Numbered from the stretch's first letter, positions 51,375-60,601 are shown. The stretch is 64,000 bases of DNA from Phycicoccus sp. CSK15P-2 (GCF_016888005.1 NZ_JAFDVE010000023.1:62001-126000); one strand, 5' to 3'. Notes: generated by a model from the letters alone, not told the origin. Program-made: numbers and translations.

Positions 51375-52172
51375 ATGGCATCCGGACCCCCTGGCCCACG
51401 TCGCGCACTCGTCACCGGCGGCGCCTCCGGTCTCGGCCGGGCCCTCGTCGCGGGGCTCGTCGCCCGGGGCGACCAGGTCCTCGCGGTCGACCTCGCCGAC
51501 GAGCGGCCGGACACCGTCCCCGAGGGCGCCGAGTACCGCCTGCTCGACGTCCGCAGCCAGCAGGACTGGGACGCCACCCTCGCCTGGCTGCGGGACACCT
51601 GGGGCGGCCTGGACCTCCTCGTCAACAACGCCGGTGTCGCGACAGGCGGGCGCATCGACGTCGAGGCGATGGCCGACTGGGAGCGCGTCGTCGACGTCAA
51701 CCTCCTCGGCCCGGCCCGTGGCTGCCACACGGTCGTCCCCCTGCTCAAGGAGCAGCGCTCCGGCCACATCGTCAACGTCGCCTCGCTCGCCGGGCTGGTC
51801 CACGGCCCCGGGATGAGCAGCTACAACGCGACCAAGGCCGGCGTCGTCGCGCTGTCCGAGACGCTCCGCTTCGAGCTCGCGCCGTTCGGCATCGACGTCA
51901 GCGTCGTCTGCCCGGCGTTCTTCCGCACGAACCTGCACGAGTCCTTCGCGGGCAAGGACACCGCGATGCAGGAGGCCGGCGTCCGGCTCATCACGGAGGC
52001 GAGCGCCGACGCCGACGACATCGCTCGGGTCGTCCTGGACGGCATCGACAAGCGCAGGCCGGTCATCCTCACCGACCGGCTCGGCCGCCGGGCCTACTAC
52101 GGGAAGCGGTTCGCGCGTCCGCTCTACGAGCGGATGATGGCCGCGCAGGCGAAGCGGCTGGCCGGGCGCTGA
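51375..52172 (+). CDS. Short-chain dehydrogenase/reductase
   Basis: A 265-residue classical SDR. Cofactor motif TGGASGLG at 14-21, NNAG at 84-87, and catalytic Ser137, Tyr150 and Lys154 (SSYNATK). An acidic residue after the second strand (AVDLADE) indicates NAD preference. Substrate unknown. It follows the molybdopterin oxidoreductase by 19 bases but has its own leaderless-type -10, so it may be both co-transcribed and separately started. Confidence 0.93.
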   Translation: MASGPPGPRRALVTGGASGLGRALVAGLVARGDQVLAVDLADERPDTVPEGAEYRLLDVRSQQDWDATLAWLRDTWGGLDLLVNNAGVATGGRIDVEAMADWERVVDVNLLGPARGCHTVVPLLKEQRSGHIVNVASLAGLVHGPGMSSYNATKAGVVALSETLRFELAPFGIDVSVVCPAFFRTNLHESFAGKDTAMQEAGVRLITEASADADDIARVVLDGIDKRRPVILTDRLGRRAYYGKRFARPLYERMMAAQAKRLAGR

Positions 52173-52184
52173 GGGTGCCGGCGA

Positions 52185-53228
52185 CTACGACGGCCGAGCG
52201 TCCCGCTCGGCACGCAGGGCGAGGTACACCGCACGCACGCCGACGGCCCGCTCGAGCTCGCGGACGACGAGCGAGAAGAACTGGTGGCGGTAGGTGTCGT
52301 CGGTGACGGCGCTCACCGTGAAGTAGAGCCCGGAGAACCCGGACAGGAACAGCGAGACCTTGACGAGCTCGGCCGAGACGCTGCGGACGAACGGGACGTG
52401 GTGGGTGGTCTCGAGCGTCGTCCACGCCAGCTGGGTCTCCTCGTTCATGATGATCGAGCCGAAGACGAGGAGGAAGACGAACACCCCGGCGACGAGCACG
52501 AGCACCTGGACGAGCTGGATCACGAGCAGCGCGATGATGAGGTTCCACCGCTCGAACCCGGTGACCCGGGCGAACGACGCGGGGTCGGCCTCGGGGTCGT
52601 CGACGAGCCGGGCGCAGTCGTCCTCCATCGGCGTCCCGGCGCACGCACGACGGAGGAACTCCTCGTCCACGGCGTCGTCGAGCTCGTCGACCTCCTCGGG
52701 CAGCCGGACGAGGAGGAAGACGACGCCCGCGCCGAGGAGCAGCAGCATGACGACCCAGTGCGTGGCGAAGGTCAGGCTGGCCGACATCTGCCAGGCCTCG
52801 GCGTTGATGAAGAGGAAGCCGACGAAGACGAGCAGCAGCGGGAGGGCGCGGGTGAGGGTCGAGGCGAGCAGCCGCACGCTGCTCACGGTCCGCCGCACCG
52901 CGAAGGTGAGGATGGGCCGGGCCCGCAGCGCGGTCGAGACGTAGCCGACGACGGCGAGCACCGCGAGCGACAGCCAGAGCGCCGGCGCCGCGCTCACCTG
53001 GTGCGAGACCCAGCCGAGCAGCCCGCCGAGCGCCGCGGCGACGAGCAGGGCCACCCCGATGACCGGAACGAGCCGGCCGGGGCGCATCGCCGCACGCGCC
53101 GCCGCCCGCTCGGCGGGGACGAAGTAGGAGAGGCCGTTGGCGAGGAACCACCGCTCGGTCGCCTCGAGCGGGTCGGACGCGGCACGCCGGCGCGGGATGC
53201 GCGGGAGGCGCCGGTCCGGGGTGCTCAT
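52185..53228 (-). CDS. Multi-pass membrane protein of unknown function
   Basis: A 347-residue protein I do not recognise. It has about seven hydrophobic segments: two near residues 50-100, two near 125-195, and three in the C-terminal half including AGVFVFLLVFGSIIM. A charged cytoplasmic loop with EEVDELDDAVDEEFLRR and a CAGTPMEDDC Cys pair lies in the middle. The last 40 residues are basic and soluble. TAGGCT lies 7 bases before ATG 53228. The hydroxyacid dehydrogenase gene is divergent with 61 bases between the starts, and the SDR gene is convergent. No transporter or enzyme motif is visible. Confidence 0.8.
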   Translation of the reverse strand: MSTPDRRLPRIPRRRAASDPLEATERWFLANGLSYFVPAERAAARAAMRPGRLVPVIGVALLVAAALGGLLGWVSHQVSAAPALWLSLAVLAVVGYVSTALRARPILTFAVRRTVSSVRLLASTLTRALPLLLVFVGFLFINAEAWQMSASLTFATHWVVMLLLLGAGVVFLLVRLPEEVDELDDAVDEEFLRRACAGTPMEDDCARLVDDPEADPASFARVTGFERWNLIIALLVIQLVQVLVLVAGVFVFLLVFGSIIMNEETQLAWTTLETTHHVPFVRSVSAELVKVSLFLSGFSGLYFTVSAVTDDTYRHQFFSLVVRELERAVGVRAVYLALRAERDARPS

Positions 53229-53235
53229 GGCGGGG

Positions 53236-53241
53236 AGCCTA
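53236..53241 (-). promoter_or_regulatory. -10 element TAGGCT of the membrane protein gene
   Basis: Minus-strand TAGGCT ends 7 bases before ATG 53228. The divergent hydroxyacid dehydrogenase has CAGACT 6 bases before its GTG, so the two promoters sit back to back. Confidence 0.5.
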
Positions 53242-53289
53242 CGGGTGCCGCCGGGGTGGCCCGGGCCCGGTGAGGGGCAGACTGGCGCG

Positions 53290-54255
53290 GTGAGCACCTC
53301 GCGCGTCGTCGTCCTGAGCCGGCTGCCCGGTACCGCGGTGGAGCGGCTGGACGCCGTCCACGACGTCACCTACCGCGACGAGGACACCCGTCCGTCGCGG
53401 GACGACGTGCATTCGCTCGTGGCCGGGGCGGACGCCCTCGTCGTCACGCTCGGCGAGCGGGTCGACGCCGAGCTGCTCGACGCGGCCGGGCCGGGGCTGC
53501 GGGTCGTCGCGAACGTGGCCGTCGGCTACGACAACGTCGACGTCGACGCCTGCCGCGAGCGCGGGGTCGTCGTGACGAACACCCCGGGCGTCCTCACCGA
53601 CGCCACGGCCGACCTCGCCTTCGCGCTCGTGCTCATGGTGACCCGCCGGCTCGGGGAGGCCGAGCGCCTCGTCCGGACCGGACGGCCGTGGGGCTGGGGG
53701 ATGTTCCAGCTGCTCGGGGTCTCCGTCCAGGGCCGGACGATCGGCATCCTCGGCCCCGGTGCGATCGGGCTCGCCACGGCGCGGCGCGCACGGGCGTTCG
53801 GGATGGAGGTCCTGCTCTCCGGGCGCTCCGAGCCGGACCCGACGGCGGTGGCGGAGCTCGGCGCGGAGGTCGTCGGGACGGACGCCCTGCTCGAGCGGTC
53901 GGACGTCGTCTCGGTGCACACCCCGCTGACCCCGGCGACCCGTCATCTGGTCGACGCCACCGCCCTGGCCCGGATGAGGGACACCGCGGTCCTCGTCAAC
54001 ACCGCCCGCGGCCCGGTCGTCGACGAGGCGGCGCTCGTCGCGGCCCTCGAGGCGGGCCGGATCGCCGGTGCGGGGCTCGACGTCTACGAGGACGAGCCGC
54101 ACGTCCACCCGGGGCTGCTCGGCCGCGACGACGTCGTCCTCCTGCCGCACATCGGCTCCGCGACGGTCGAGACCCGGGCGGCGATGGCCGACCTCGCGGC
54201 CGACAACGTCCTGGCCGTGCTGGGCGGCGAGGACCCGCTCACGCCGGTGCGCTGA
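53290..54255 (+). CDS. D-2-hydroxyacid dehydrogenase (glyoxylate/hydroxypyruvate reductase-like)
   Basis: A 321-residue NAD(P)-dependent dehydrogenase. The dinucleotide motif is GPGAIGLATARRARAFGMEV; catalytic Arg is in NTARGPVVDE, Glu in YEDEPHVH and His in LPHIGSATVET. This matches glyoxylate/hydroxypyruvate/glycerate dehydrogenases more than phosphoglycerate dehydrogenase. GTG 53290 follows CAGACT by 6 bases. A glycerate kinase gene lies directly convergent with a 17-base overlap, so the two reactions glyoxylate or hydroxypyruvate to glycerate and on to phosphoglycerate are encoded side by side. Confidence 0.92.
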   Translation: MSTSRVVVLSRLPGTAVERLDAVHDVTYRDEDTRPSRDDVHSLVAGADALVVTLGERVDAELLDAAGPGLRVVANVAVGYDNVDVDACRERGVVVTNTPGVLTDATADLAFALVLMVTRRLGEAERLVRTGRPWGWGMFQLLGVSVQGRTIGILGPGAIGLATARRARAFGMEVLLSGRSEPDPTAVAELGAEVVGTDALLERSDVVSVHTPLTPATRHLVDATALARMRDTAVLVNTARGPVVDEAALVAALEAGRIAGAGLDVYEDEPHVHPGLLGRDDVVLLPHIGSATVETRAAMADLAADNVLAVLGGEDPLTPVR

Positions 54256-55357
54256 GCCGCTCCTCGGCCAGCCGGGCGCCGACCGCCCGCAGCAGGTCGG
54301 CCGCCTCCGCGACGCACCGGCGCGGGTCGGGCTCGAGGTCGGTGAGCGGGTGAGCGGCCGCGAGGCCGAGCCCGGCGACCTCGTCCTCGGTGAGGGTGGT
54401 GCGCCCGCACACCGCGACCACCGGCACTCCCGCCGCGGTGGCCCGGCGCACGACCCCCGTGACGGCCTTTCCGCTGGACGTCTGCGCGTCGAGCCAGCCC
54501 TCGCCCGTGACGACGAGGTCCGCGCCGTCGAGCAGGGCGTCGAGCCCGACGAGGTCGAGGACGACGTCCACGCCGGAGCGGTGCTCGGCGCCGAGCGCCA
54601 GCAGCGCGAAGCCGACCCCTCCCGCGGCACCGGCGCCCGGGGTGCCCACGAGGTCGGGGGCGAGCAGGCCCGCCCAGGTGGCGAGCGAGGCCTCGAGGAC
54701 GGCGACGTCATCGGGGGTCGCACCCTTCTGCGGCCCGAAGACCGCGGCCGCGCCGTCCGGTCCGAGCAGCGGGGAGCGGACGTCGGCGGCGAGCACGAGC
54801 CGGACGCCCCGCAGGCGCGGGTCGAGGCCGGTCAGGTCGGTCGTGGCGGCGCGGCCGAGGTCGCCGCCGCCCTCGGGCACCGCGGCCCCCGAGGGGTCGA
54901 GGACGCGGGCGCCGAGCGCGGTGAGCATCCCGGCGCCGCCGTCCGTGCTCGCCGAGCCACCGACGCCGACGACCATGGTCCGGGGGGCGAGGTCGAGCGC
55001 GGCTCGGAGCGCCTCGCCGAGCCCGCGGCTCGACGCGGCGAGCGGCCGGGGTGTCCGCCCGGGCAGGCGGCCGAGCCCGCAGGCGTCGGCCAGCTCGAGC
55101 ACGACGACACCGTCCCGCTCCGCGAGCGTCGTCCGGACCGGCTCTGCCGTCGGGCCGTGGACCGCGGCCGGCACCGCGCGGAACCCCGCGGCGAGCGCGG
55201 CGTCGACCGTGCCCTCCCCGCCGTCGGCCACCGGGACGACGTCGACGACGGTGTCCGCCCGGCGGTCGAGGAGACCGCTGCGGACGGCCGCGCCGACCTC
55301 GACCGAGGTGAGCGACCCCTTGAAGGAGTCGCTCGCGACGACGACCCGCGGCGGCAT
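54239..55357 (-). CDS. glxK: Glycerate kinase
   Basis: A 372-residue glycerate kinase of the GlxK/GarK type, producing 2- or 3-phosphoglycerate. Family landmarks are VVVASDSFKGSLTSVEVG at the start, VPVADGGEGTVDAAL and VVGVGGSASTDGGAG. TAGGCT lies 6 bases before ATG 55357, suggesting a leaderless transcript. Together with the convergent hydroxyacid dehydrogenase it completes a glyoxylate-to-phosphoglycerate route. Confidence 0.94.
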   Translation of the reverse strand: MPPRVVVASDSFKGSLTSVEVGAAVRSGLLDRRADTVVDVVPVADGGEGTVDAALAAGFRAVPAAVHGPTAEPVRTTLAERDGVVVLELADACGLGRLPGRTPRPLAASSRGLGEALRAALDLAPRTMVVGVGGSASTDGGAGMLTALGARVLDPSGAAVPEGGGDLGRAATTDLTGLDPRLRGVRLVLAADVRSPLLGPDGAAAVFGPQKGATPDDVAVLEASLATWAGLLAPDLVGTPGAGAAGGVGFALLALGAEHRSGVDVVLDLVGLDALLDGADLVVTGEGWLDAQTSSGKAVTGVVRRATAAGVPVVAVCGRTTLTEDEVAGLGLAAAHPLTDLEPDPRRCVAEAADLLRAVGARLAEERLSAPA

Positions 55358-55363
55358 CCCAGC

Positions 55364-55369
55364 AGCCTA
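55364..55369 (-). promoter_or_regulatory. -10 element TAGGCT of glycerate kinase
   Basis: Minus-strand TAGGCT ends 6 bases before ATG 55357. Confidence 0.5.
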
Positions 55370-55392
55370 GGGCTGCACCTCGTCGGATGGGC

Positions 55393-55398
55393 TAGCGT
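55393..55398 (+). promoter_or_regulatory. -10 element TAGCGT of the flavin monooxygenase gene
   Basis: TAGCGT ends 7 bases before ATG 55406; the divergent glxK -10 lies 24 bases away. Confidence 0.5.
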
Positions 55399-55405
55399 GC
55401 GCTGC

Positions 55406-56569
55406 ATGAGCGCTCCCGCCGCCGAGGCCGTCGTCGTCGTGGGCGCGGGCCCCGGTGGCCTCGCCGTGGCCGGGGCGCTCGCCATGCGGGGGGTCGACGC
55501 CCTCGTCGTCGACCGCGCGGACCACGTCGGGGCCAGCTGGCGGGGCCACTACGACCGCCTGCACCTGCACACCCCGCGAGGCTGGTCCCACCTGCCCGGC
55601 TACCGGATCCCGCGGCGCTTCGGCCGATGGGTCGCCCGGGACGACGTCGTGCGGTACCTCGAGGAGTACGCGGCCCACCACCGGCTGCGGCTCCGGCTCG
55701 GCACGGGCGTCGCGCGGGTCGACCGCGCCGAGCCGGACGCGCCCGACGACGCGCGCTGGGTCGTCCGGCTCGACGACGGCACGGTGGTCCCCGCCCGGGA
55801 CGTCGTCGTCGCCACCGGCTACAACCACACGCCCGTGCGACCCGTCTGGCCCGGGCTCGACTCCTTCACCGGGGAGGTCCTGCTCGCCCGCGACTACCGC
55901 AACGGCGCCCGATGGGCGGGGCGGCACGTCCTCGTCGTCGGCACCGGCAACACCGGGACCGAGATCGCGACCGACCTCGCCGAGCACGGGGCGGCTCCCG
56001 TCCGGCTCGCCGTGCGCACCCCGCCGCACATCCTCGCCCGGACCCGCTTCGGTGTCCCGGCCCAGGCGACCGGCATCGCCGTGCGCCGCCTGCCCCCGCG
56101 CCTCGTCGACCGCGTCGCCGGGGTCCTCGCGAAGGTCCAGGAGCCCGACCTCAGCGCACACGGTCTGCCACCGGCCGGTCCCGACCTGTACTCGCGCACC
56201 CTCGAGGGGCGGGTTCCGGTGCAGGACGTCGGGATCGTGGCGGCGATCCGGTCCGGCGCGGTGTGTCCCGTCGCCGCGGTGGCGTCGATGGACGGGCCGG
56301 CCGTCGTCCTCACGGACGGCACCCGGCTCGAGCCGGACGCCGTCGTCCTCGCGACGGGCTACCGGGCCGGGCTCGAGCCGCTCGTCGGGCACCTCGGGGT
56401 GCTCGGGGAGCGCGGGCTCCCCTCGGTGCGCGGGACGTCCCGCCCCGAGGCCGAGCCCGGGTTGTGGTTCACCGGGTTCACCAACCCGATCTCGGGGATG
56501 CTGCGCGAGCTGCGCATCGACGCCGAGCGCATCGCGGAGCACCTGACCGCGCGCGCGGGCGGCGCCTGA
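55406..56569 (+). CDS. Flavin-dependent monooxygenase-like NAD(P)/FAD protein
   Basis: A 387-residue two-dinucleotide-binding-domain flavoprotein. The FAD motif VVGAGPGGLAVAGALA is at residues 10-25 and the NAD(P) motif VVGTGNTGTEIATDLA lies mid-protein; ATGYRAGLEPLVGHLG marks the second FAD contact. Layout matches FMO or YUCCA-like monooxygenases, although the exact FMO signature is not fully visible. Substrate unknown. TAGCGT 7 bases upstream suggests a leaderless start. Divergent from glycerate kinase, convergent with the patatin gene. Confidence 0.85.
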   Translation: MSAPAAEAVVVVGAGPGGLAVAGALAMRGVDALVVDRADHVGASWRGHYDRLHLHTPRGWSHLPGYRIPRRFGRWVARDDVVRYLEEYAAHHRLRLRLGTGVARVDRAEPDAPDDARWVVRLDDGTVVPARDVVVATGYNHTPVRPVWPGLDSFTGEVLLARDYRNGARWAGRHVLVVGTGNTGTEIATDLAEHGAAPVRLAVRTPPHILARTRFGVPAQATGIAVRRLPPRLVDRVAGVLAKVQEPDLSAHGLPPAGPDLYSRTLEGRVPVQDVGIVAAIRSGAVCPVAAVASMDGPAVVLTDGTRLEPDAVVLATGYRAGLEPLVGHLGVLGERGLPSVRGTSRPEAEPGLWFTGFTNPISGMLRELRIDAERIAEHLTARAGGA

Positions 56570-56583
56570 GAGCCGTCCCGGTT

Positions 56584-57855
56584 CTACGACGCCGGACCGG
56601 CCTCCTCCGGGGCGGGCATCGGGCCGGTGCGCCACAGCTGCGGCTCACGCCGGAGCCACTGTCGCGCGTCCCGGCGGCCGAGGTCGGCGGCGCCGTCGAA
56701 GAAGTCCGGGTCGAACATCAGGTACGAGAGGAGCTCGCCCTGCAGGGGGCTGTCGCTGCCCAGCAGACGGTGCACCAGCTGCAGGTCGGGGTCGCCCAGC
56801 GTGTGGAGCCACGAGCCGTGGTTGGCCCTGAACACCTCCATGGCGAGCGCCGCGAGCTCCTCACCGCGCTCGGGTGCGACCGCGACGTAGGGCACGGCCC
56901 GGTGCCCGGGCCGGCCCTCCTCGTGCCGACGGCGGTCCAGGGCCCGAAGGACGGCCTCGTCGGCGGCGAGGTCGTTGACCTCGGCGAGCCGGCGCAGGTC
57001 GTGACGCAGCGGGTCGTCCATCACCGCGCCGAGGAGGGTCGCACCACCGTCACCGATGTCGACGTCCTCGCGATCGCGCTCGGTGTCGGCCGGTGCCGGG
57101 TGCAGGCTGCCGGTCCCCACCACCACCAGACGCTCGCCGCCCAGCTCCAGCCCCGGGGCCAGCGGCACCCGCCGTCGGGTTGCGCCGTCGACGTACCAGC
57201 CCGCCGCGGACGCCGGCTCCTCGACACGCACCGAGGGAAAGAGTGCCGGGATCGCCGACGAGGCCATCAGGTGCTCGACCCCGAGACGGGTCGGCGCGTA
57301 GTGCCGGTGGTGCTCCCGCGGTGGCCGCGGCAGGTCGCCGAAACCCGGGGCGGCCTCGGTGAAGAGCACCACCCGGCCGGTCCGTACCGCGGTGGCGGTG
57401 ATCGCGACGGCGTCGAGCCGACCGTCCTCGATGTTGCGGTGTACGGCGTCCCAGTCCAGCGCGGTGCGCAGGGTGCGGTGGAGCGGCTGGGTGCCGACGA
57501 GGCCGCGCAGCCGGAAGCGGGAGATGCCGAGGGTCTCCGACGCGTACCGCAGCGCCACCGAGGGGCTGTGCCGCCACAGTGGCCGCATCACCCCCCGCTT
57601 CGTGGCCTGGCCCAGGACGCCGAGCAGCCGCGCGGTCTGCTCCTCGGCATCGAGGTGGGCCGTGGCCGCGCAGGCTGCCGCCAGCAGCGCGCCCGCACTC
57701 GTGCCGACCACCAGGCGCGGCTGCGCACCTGCCTCGGCCAGTCGCGGCAGCAGCACCTCCAGCGCGCCCACCTGGTAGGCGGACCGGGCGCCACCGGCCT
57801 CCAGGACGAGGGCGACGCGTTGGGTGGCCGGGTCGGCCGGCACGGGGCGGTCCAT
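56584..57855 (-). CDS. Patatin-like phospholipase
   Basis: A 423-residue acyl hydrolase of the patatin family. The oxyanion loop LEAGGARSAYQVG is at 18-30, the nucleophile Ser53 in GTSAG, and the catalytic aspartate in DGATRR near residue 205. The C-terminal 150 residues are helical and of unknown role. No signal peptide, so it is probably cytosolic or peripheral. It sits downstream of the saccharopine-dehydrogenase-like gene with 14 bases between them, likely the same operon. Lipid substrate is inferred from the family. Confidence 0.9.
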   Translation of the reverse strand: MDRPVPADPATQRVALVLEAGGARSAYQVGALEVLLPRLAEAGAQPRLVVGTSAGALLAAACAATAHLDAEEQTARLLGVLGQATKRGVMRPLWRHSPSVALRYASETLGISRFRLRGLVGTQPLHRTLRTALDWDAVHRNIEDGRLDAVAITATAVRTGRVVLFTEAAPGFGDLPRPPREHHRHYAPTRLGVEHLMASSAIPALFPSVRVEEPASAAGWYVDGATRRRVPLAPGLELGGERLVVVGTGSLHPAPADTERDREDVDIGDGGATLLGAVMDDPLRHDLRRLAEVNDLAADEAVLRALDRRRHEEGRPGHRAVPYVAVAPERGEELAALAMEVFRANHGSWLHTLGDPDLQLVHRLLGSDSPLQGELLSYLMFDPDFFDGAADLGRRDARQWLRREPQLWRTGPMPAPEEAGPAS

Positions 57856-57869
57856 CGGACGTGGGACTC

Positions 57870-59141
57870 TCAGGCCGGGAGGCGCTCGACATCGAGGGTG
57901 AAGCCGTGTGCGCGGAGCCGGTGCACGAGCGGCATCCCGATGGCCGCCGCCGGCGTGAGCACGCCCGCGGTGTCCGGGAGCCCGTCGTCGCCCTCGGCGA
58001 GCGCGAGCACCGCCTGGCCGAGCATCACCGCCGTGCCCGAGTAGCCCGGGTCGTAGGGCGCGTCGACGACCGCCCGGTACCGCGCGCCGTTCGTCGCCTC
58101 CGCCGTGACCTCCATCCGGAACCGTCCGGCCGCCATCGTCTCCTCGTCCGGTCCCTCGCCCGCGGAGGGCAGCACCCGCCCGAGGACCGCGCGGGTCGGT
58201 CCGAACGCCAGGCCGGCGACGACCCCCATCAGCGCGGCCGAGACGACTCCGGCCGTGGCGGCGCCGCGGGGACCGGTCCCGTAGTCGGAGTACTCGGCGT
58301 ACCGGAACCGCGGGCCGTAGCCCAGCAGGGACGCCGAGCGCGCGACGACACGGGTGTTGAACGCCGCCATGAGGAACGGGCCGGTGAAGCGGCCGGTCTC
58401 GGGGTCCCGGCGCACCGGCGACAGCGAGGTCACGGTGGCGATGGCGCCCGCGACCCCGCCCGGCCTCGGAGGCCGCGACGACCCGTCCGGACGCTCCGGG
58501 CGGCCGCCCTCGGCGAGCGCCCACGGGTCGCCGGCGACCTTCCGGGCACCGGGGTCGGCCCGCATCTCGACGGCCTGCTGCGCCGCGGAGTCGACCGTTC
58601 CCCCGCTGAACCCGCCCTTCATCCGCCGCACGGCGAGGCGCGTGGTGCCGAGCTCGGCGCCGTCCTCGCGGGCGGCGTCCGCGCAGAGCAGGACGCCGAG
58701 GTCGCTCGGTACGGAGTCGAAGCCGCACGCGTGGACGACCCGTGCCCCGGTGGCCTGCGCCGTGGTGTGGTTCGCCGCGACGCTGCGGTGGACGAAGAGG
58801 ACCTCGCCGGTCAGGTCGCAGTAGTCGGTGCCCGCACCCGCGCACGCGGCGGCGAGCGCCGTGCCGTACCTGGCGTACGGGCCGACGGTGGTCACGACGA
58901 CGCGGGTGCGTGCCGCGAGGTCGGTGACGGCCGCGTCGTCGAGGGCGTCGACGACGAGCAGCGGCCACTCGGCGGCCCGGGCGTCGAGCCCGGCACGGAC
59001 CTCCTCCAGCCGGGACGGCGAGCGGCCGGCGAGGGCGATGCGCAGCCCGGCGGGCGCGTACTCGGCGAGGTGGCGTGCCGTGAGGCGCCCGACGAAACCG
59101 GTCGCGCCGAAGAGGACGATGTCGAGGTCGCGGTCGGCCAT
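57870..59141 (-). CDS. Saccharopine dehydrogenase-like NADP-binding protein
   Basis: A 423-residue protein of the saccharopine dehydrogenase/trans-acting enoyl reductase group. The N-terminal Rossmann motif is LFGATGFVGRLTARHL, followed by TVGPYARYG and CGFDSVPSDLG. In mycobacteria such proteins act in lipid synthesis as trans-acting enoyl reductases; saccharopine chemistry is unlikely. Its stop is 14 bases before the patatin start on the same strand, suggesting a lipid-related operon. TAGGTT lies 6 bases before ATG 59141. Confidence 0.9.
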   Translation of the reverse strand: MADRDLDIVLFGATGFVGRLTARHLAEYAPAGLRIALAGRSPSRLEEVRAGLDARAAEWPLLVVDALDDAAVTDLAARTRVVVTTVGPYARYGTALAAACAGAGTDYCDLTGEVLFVHRSVAANHTTAQATGARVVHACGFDSVPSDLGVLLCADAAREDGAELGTTRLAVRRMKGGFSGGTVDSAAQQAVEMRADPGARKVAGDPWALAEGGRPERPDGSSRPPRPGGVAGAIATVTSLSPVRRDPETGRFTGPFLMAAFNTRVVARSASLLGYGPRFRYAEYSDYGTGPRGAATAGVVSAALMGVVAGLAFGPTRAVLGRVLPSAGEGPDEETMAAGRFRMEVTAEATNGARYRAVVDAPYDPGYSGTAVMLGQAVLALAEGDDGLPDTAGVLTPAAAIGMPLVHRLRAHGFTLDVERLPA

Positions 59142-59147
59142 CCGCCC

Positions 59148-59153
59148 AACCTA
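59148..59153 (-). promoter_or_regulatory. -10 element TAGGTT of the enoyl-reductase-like gene
   Basis: Minus-strand TAGGTT ends 6 bases before ATG 59141. Confidence 0.5.
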
Positions 59154-59185
59154 CTGTCCCCCCGTCCGCACCGGGAGGGCCGGCG

Positions 59186-60601
59186 TCAGGCGGACGGGTA
59201 GGTGGCGGCGAGCACCGTCGCGTACCGCTCGCGCGCCTCTGCACCCGCGGCCGGGTCGGCGGGGTCGGCGGTCGCCTCGACGGCGACCTCCCAGGTGGGG
59301 GCCGACTCCGCACCCGAGACGGCCCACGCGGCCTGCCGTGCGGCACCGACCGCCACGTACTCGCCCGGGGCGGGCACCGCCACCGGGGCGCCGAGGATGT
59401 CGGGGGCGACGGCCCGCACCGACCGCGAGGCGGCCGCCCCACCGATGAGCAGCACGCGCTCGACCGGACAGCCGGCGTCCCGCACGGCGTCCACGGCGCT
59501 CGCGAGGCCGAGGAGCATGCCCTCGACGACGGCCCGGGCGAGGTTCTCGGGGGTCACGTTGGTCCGGGTGATGCCGTGCACCGACCCGGTGGCGGACGGC
59601 AGGTTCGGGGTGCGCTCGCCGTCGAGGAACGGCAGGAGGGTCAGGCCCTCGGCACCGGGCCGTCCGGCCAGGGCGAGGTCGTCGAGGCCGGGGAGGTCGA
59701 CGCCGAGCATCGTCGCACCCGCGGTGAGCACGCGGGCGGCGTTGAGGGTGCACACGAGCGGGAGGAAGCCGGCCTCGGCGTCGGCGAAGGACTGCACGAA
59801 GCCACGCTCGTCGGCGGTCGGGCGGTCGTGCCGCGCGAAGGCGGTGCCACTCGTCCCGAGCGAGACGACGACGTCACCGCGCCGCAGGCCGAGCCCCAGG
59901 GCCGCACCCATGTTGTCGCCGGTCCCGGGGGCCACCGCCAGGCCGGAGGAGGTCCGGCCGACGATCTCGGACGGACCCGCCACCCGCGGCACGGCGAGGT
60001 CCTTGCCCGCCGCGCGGCGCAGGAGGTCGGGGCGGTACTCCCGCGAGCCGGCGTCGAAGTACCCGGTGCCCGAGGCGTCGCCGGCGTCGGTCGTCCACTC
60101 CTCGAACCCTCCGCCGGCGGCGAGGACGCGCCCGGTCAGCCAGTCGTGGGGCAGGACGCAGCGGACCGCGCGGTCCATCGACTCCGGCTCGTGGTCGCGG
60201 ACCCAACGCAGCTTGGCGGCGGTGATGGCCGCGAGCGGGACGACGCCGACGGACTCGGCCCACGCGCGCGGCCCGTCGAGCTCGCGCACGAGGTCGGCCG
60301 CGGCGTCCGCGGATCGGGTGTCGTTCCACAGCAGCGCGGGCCGGACCACCTCGTCGGCGTCGTCGAGGAGGACCATCCCGTGCTGCTGGCCGCCGACGGC
60401 GACGGCCGACACGCCGTCGAGCAGACCGCCCTCGGTGGCGGACTCCCACGCGTCCCACCAGTGCGCGGGGTCGACCTCGGTGGCGTCGGGGTGCGTGCCC
60501 CGGCCGGTGCGCACGACCTCACCGGACTCCGCGTCGCACACGACGACCTTGCATGACTGGGTCGAGGTGTCGACACCCGCGACGAGCGGACGGTCGGGCA
60601 T
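59186..60601 (-). CDS. xylB: Xylulokinase (FGGY family)
   Basis: A 471-residue FGGY carbohydrate kinase. It opens VAGVDTSTQSCKVVVCDAE, has AVGGQQHGMVLLDD and LLWNDTRS, and a C-terminal phosphate-binding stretch VLLIGGAAASRSVRAVAPD. These match xylulokinase better than glycerol or ribulokinase. It converts D-xylulose to xylulose 5-phosphate for the pentose-phosphate pathway. GGAGG precedes ATG 60601. No xylose isomerase or transporter gene is adjacent, so it appears orphaned here. Confidence 0.9.
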   Translation of the reverse strand: MPDRPLVAGVDTSTQSCKVVVCDAESGEVVRTGRGTHPDATEVDPAHWWDAWESATEGGLLDGVSAVAVGGQQHGMVLLDDADEVVRPALLWNDTRSADAAADLVRELDGPRAWAESVGVVPLAAITAAKLRWVRDHEPESMDRAVRCVLPHDWLTGRVLAAGGGFEEWTTDAGDASGTGYFDAGSREYRPDLLRRAAGKDLAVPRVAGPSEIVGRTSSGLAVAPGTGDNMGAALGLGLRRGDVVVSLGTSGTAFARHDRPTADERGFVQSFADAEAGFLPLVCTLNAARVLTAGATMLGVDLPGLDDLALAGRPGAEGLTLLPFLDGERTPNLPSATGSVHGITRTNVTPENLARAVVEGMLLGLASAVDAVRDAGCPVERVLLIGGAAASRSVRAVAPDILGAPVAVPAPGEYVAVGAARQAAWAVSGAESAPTWEVAVEATADPADPAAGAEARERYATVLAATYPSA

